Shown one piece after another: positions 62,175 to 64,000 of a DNA stretch of 64,000 nt. The DNA is from an uncultured Ignavibacteriota bacterium. GTDB taxonomy: Bacteria > Bacteroidota > Ignavibacteria > UBA10030 > UBA8401. Within the stretch, counting starts at the first letter, position 1; every line of letters begins with the position of its first letter. The notes below the pieces were generated by a model, which did no database searches, had not been told where the DNA came from, and saw only the letters and a list, made by a program, of their open reading frames with translations. A program made the position numbers and the translations under genes. The stretch lies in NCBI GenBank assembly GCA_903884005.1, contig CAISDA010000006.1, positions 124,001-188,000 of the forward strand, written 5' to 3'.

Positions 62175-63374
62175 TCACTGTCTGGGCCGCAGGCGATCGA
62201 TGATCGGGCTGTACGCCTGTTCGAACTTTTCGGCAACCGACTCCCAGCTGTATTCCGATTGCACCGTCTTGCGCGCGGCAGCGCCGATCGTGCGGCGCAA
62301 ATCGGCCGATTTCAATAACGCGATGATCTTTTCGGCGAATGCTGCCGGATCGTCGGAGATAAAGATGTTCTCCCCGTCGGTGACGTGTATGCCTTCTGCG
62401 CCGATCGATGTTGCGACAACCGGTTTCCCGTAGGCCATCATTTCCAATATCTTGATCCGCATGCCGCTGCCGGTAAATAGGGGCACAATGCACACTGCCG
62501 TTTTAGCGTAGCAGGGAGCGACATCGTCGACATATCCGGCGATCTCAACACGCGGATCACGCAATGCATCCAGTTCCGGCGCTTTCCCCTTGCCCGTAAC
62601 GAGAACGCGGACACCCGGTATCTGCTGCACCACGATCGGCAGCACGTTTGTGTAAAACCACATGAAGCCGTCGATGTTCGGCTTCCAGCTCAGCGACGAC
62701 AGGAAAAATATCGTTGCACTTTCGGCTGGTGCCTCCGGCGCGAGCCGGGGGATCTCCACTCCCGCGGGGATCGTCATCGACCGCACCGCGCCGCTCAAGG
62801 CGAGAAGCCGTTCTTCGTCCTTGCGGGTGATCATCGTGCACAGGTCGAACCGGCTGCACATGAGCGGTTCGTACCGCTTCATTCTCACATATTCGCTTCG
62901 TATGAATATACGAAGAATTTTATTCTTTTCGCTCTGCGCGAATCGTTCGAGCATGGTGGTTTCGAAATCATGCTGGCGCAGCATGATGGGAATGCCGAAT
63001 TTTTTCCGGAGCCTGAGCGCATACGGGGCCATCATCAGATAATCTGCATGGACACAATCGAACCCTCCGGTGCTCGCGAGCGACTCCACTGCTGCCCACA
63101 TCCCCGCTGTCTGATACTTTTCGATGATGTAGGGAGTTCCGCTGGCGTACGAATGCAGAATTTTCATGACCGAATGGCCCGTCGATTCATGCACAAGATG
63201 CACGGAACAATACCGTTTCAACTCATCGGATGCGGCGTCTCCCGGTTTCGCAAACGATACCAGCGTGATCTCGTGGCCCCGCAACGCCAGATATTTCGTG
63301 ATATTGTACATGCTGATGGCTCCCCCGTCGTGGGGAGGATCGTAGAACCTGGGTGTCAGTTGTAATATTTTCAC
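62175..63374 (-). CDS. Family 4 glycosyltransferase
   Basis: 399 residues. The GTG start at 63374 overlaps the upstream gene's TGA (GTGA) and gives (M)KILQLTPRFYDPPHDGGAI, the usual GT4 opening; the longer frame covers coding sequence of that gene. The donor domain contains FFLSSLSWKPNIDGFMWFYT, VLVTGKGKAPELD, PLFTGSGMRIKILEMMAYGK and PVVATSIGAEGI, with the EX7E catalytic glutamates around KILEMMAYGKPVV. Probably adds one sugar to the lipid-linked glycan. Confidence 0.93.
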   Translation of the reverse strand: MKILQLTPRFYDPPHDGGAISMYNITKYLALRGHEITLVSFAKPGDAASDELKRYCSVHLVHESTGHSVMKILHSYASGTPYIIEKYQTAGMWAAVESLASTGGFDCVHADYLMMAPYALRLRKKFGIPIMLRQHDFETTMLERFAQSEKNKILRIFIRSEYVRMKRYEPLMCSRFDLCTMITRKDEERLLALSGAVRSMTIPAGVEIPRLAPEAPAESATIFFLSSLSWKPNIDGFMWFYTNVLPIVVQQIPGVRVLVTGKGKAPELDALRDPRVEIAGYVDDVAPCYAKTAVCIVPLFTGSGMRIKILEMMAYGKPVVATSIGAEGIHVTDGENIFISDDPAAFAEKIIALLKSADLRRTIGAAARKTVQSEYSWESVAEKFEQAYSPIIDRLRPRQ

Positions 63375-64000
63375 GCGCGTATAAAAAGAATGTCGATCAA
63401 TTTCCGGATAGTCGCCTCGTCGCTGAAATTTTCTTCGAACCATGCTCCGGCGTTCGTCCCGATCGAGTTCCGTTTCCCCTCGGGAAGCACAAAATAATTT
63501 TTGATGCCGTCGATGATGCTGCGCGCCGATCCATCGGCAAGGTAGAGCACATTGACCCCGTCGCGCAGCCCCTGCAGCGCAATGGCGGGTTTCGTTGTCA
63601 GCGCGGCTTTTCCGATCATCGCCGTGGCCATAAAACTCGACCTCCGCTCGCTCACTCCATCCGCATACGGAAGGACGAAGAGGTCCGCCGTGCGCAGCAA
63701 ACGGAATAACTCATTGCCTTCGACAAATCCATGCATCTCGACACCCGGCAGACGCCCGATCCGTGCCGCCATCGCGCGATCATCGGCGGACGGCGTCGTA
63801 TCCAAGCCGCCTACCAGATGGAGCGTGGAGCGTTCGAGCAGCGACGGATCGGTTTCGAACGCTTCCAGGAGATGCTCGATCCCTTTTCCGTACCGGATCA
63901 GGCCGAAGAAAAAAATATTTCTTTTGCCGCTCGTCCCGCCTCGTGACACTGAGTCGTCGTCCTCATACGCAGCTCGGGCGGCGTCGGGCAGCACGATGGT
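63371..64000 (-). CDS. Family 4 glycosyltransferase, 5' end outside window
   Basis: Only the C-terminal 209 residues are present; the frame runs off the window (TIVLPDAARAAYEDDDS at the edge). GT-B donor domain: RNIFFFGLIRYGKGIEHLLE, LHLVGGLDTTPSADD, EMHGFVEGNELFRLLRTADL and FVLPYADGVSERRSSFMATA. The last carries the acidic residue and conserved glycine positions of GT4, although the region is shorter than usual. The stop TGA overlaps the next gene's GTG. The N-terminal acceptor domain cannot be seen. Confidence 0.88.
   Translation of the reverse strand, partial: TIVLPDAARAAYEDDDSVSRGGTSGKRNIFFFGLIRYGKGIEHLLEAFETDPSLLERSTLHLVGGLDTTPSADDRAMAARIGRLPGVEMHGFVEGNELFRLLRTADLFVLPYADGVSERRSSFMATAMIGKAALTTKPAIALQGLRDGVNVLYLADGSARSIIDGIKNYFVLPEGKRNSIGTNAGAWFEENFSDEATIRKLIDILFIRA

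Noticed and set aside
1..64000. tRNA, rRNA or tmRNA genes
   Set aside because: No cloverleaf-like segment with a GTTCGAATC-type T arm or rRNA sequence was found by eye; a covariance scan (tRNAscan-SE, Rfam) would settle it.

Overview
The window is an ordinary bacterial chromosome segment from a Gram-negative member of the FCB group, most likely a Bacteroidota/Chlorobiota relative of the Ignavibacteria/Kapabacteria type. The grounds are a BtuG-like surface lipoprotein beside a TonB receptor, a Reg_prop/Y_Y_Y sensor kinase, a pyruvoyl-dependent arginine decarboxylase, DUF1844, LPS export genes and moderately high GC. The lineage is inferred from gene content by eye, not from a search. Nearly all genes are on the minus strand; mazG, smpB, tyrS and the arginine decarboxylase are on the plus strand. 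I saw no rRNA, tRNA, CRISPR array, IS element or prophage.

Layout by coordinate. 1-6890: translation genes pheT (cut by the window edge), pheS, rplT, rpmI, infC (rare AUU start) and thrS. 7034-8783: a thioredoxin-like lipoprotein, nadK and a DUF1844 gene. 8803-16268: an LPS run transcribed leuS > GT2 > msbA > O-antigen ligase > GT2, largely joined by ATGA overlaps. 16307-22761: a degenerate tyrosine recombinase, comEC, a phosphoglycerate-mutase-superfamily enzyme, dtd, prmC and an acidic unknown. 22995-32891: mazG, phoH, a LysM protein, a Braun-lipoprotein-like small lipoprotein, radC, a TPR/periplasmic-binding protein, an ABC exporter pair and guaA. 33039-35424 (+): smpB, tyrS and arginine decarboxylase, ended by a clear terminator. 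35513-43556: PAP2 phosphatase, lytic transglycosylase, a large sensor histidine kinase, cysE, a DUF2007-like protein and a phosphohexomutase.

43704-50560 holds the most coherent accessory system: a vitamin B12 acquisition locus. Two cobalamin riboswitches, each followed by an intrinsic terminator, precede a predicted membrane S component and a BtuB-type TonB receptor. A BtuG-like beta-propeller lipoprotein and two PAP2 proteins follow. 50643-64000: tag, FkbM methyltransferase, acyltransferase and Wzx flippase, then nadC, a Trm112-like protein, a thioesterase and accA. Last comes an exopolysaccharide/LPS cluster with a GT2-polyprenyl transferase fusion that lacks its catalytic core, a DPM1-like enzyme, a WbaP-like initiating transferase and three GT4 enzymes.

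Three families of short palindromic intergenic repeats recur through the window. One copy supplies a stop codon, one separates pheS from pheT, and one lies in the btuB leader between riboswitch and start codon. Other observations of interest are the recombinase that has lost several catalytic residues, the shared aromatic-terminated C-terminal tail on all three PAP2 proteins, and a 78-bp tandem duplication at the end of the ABC permease gene.
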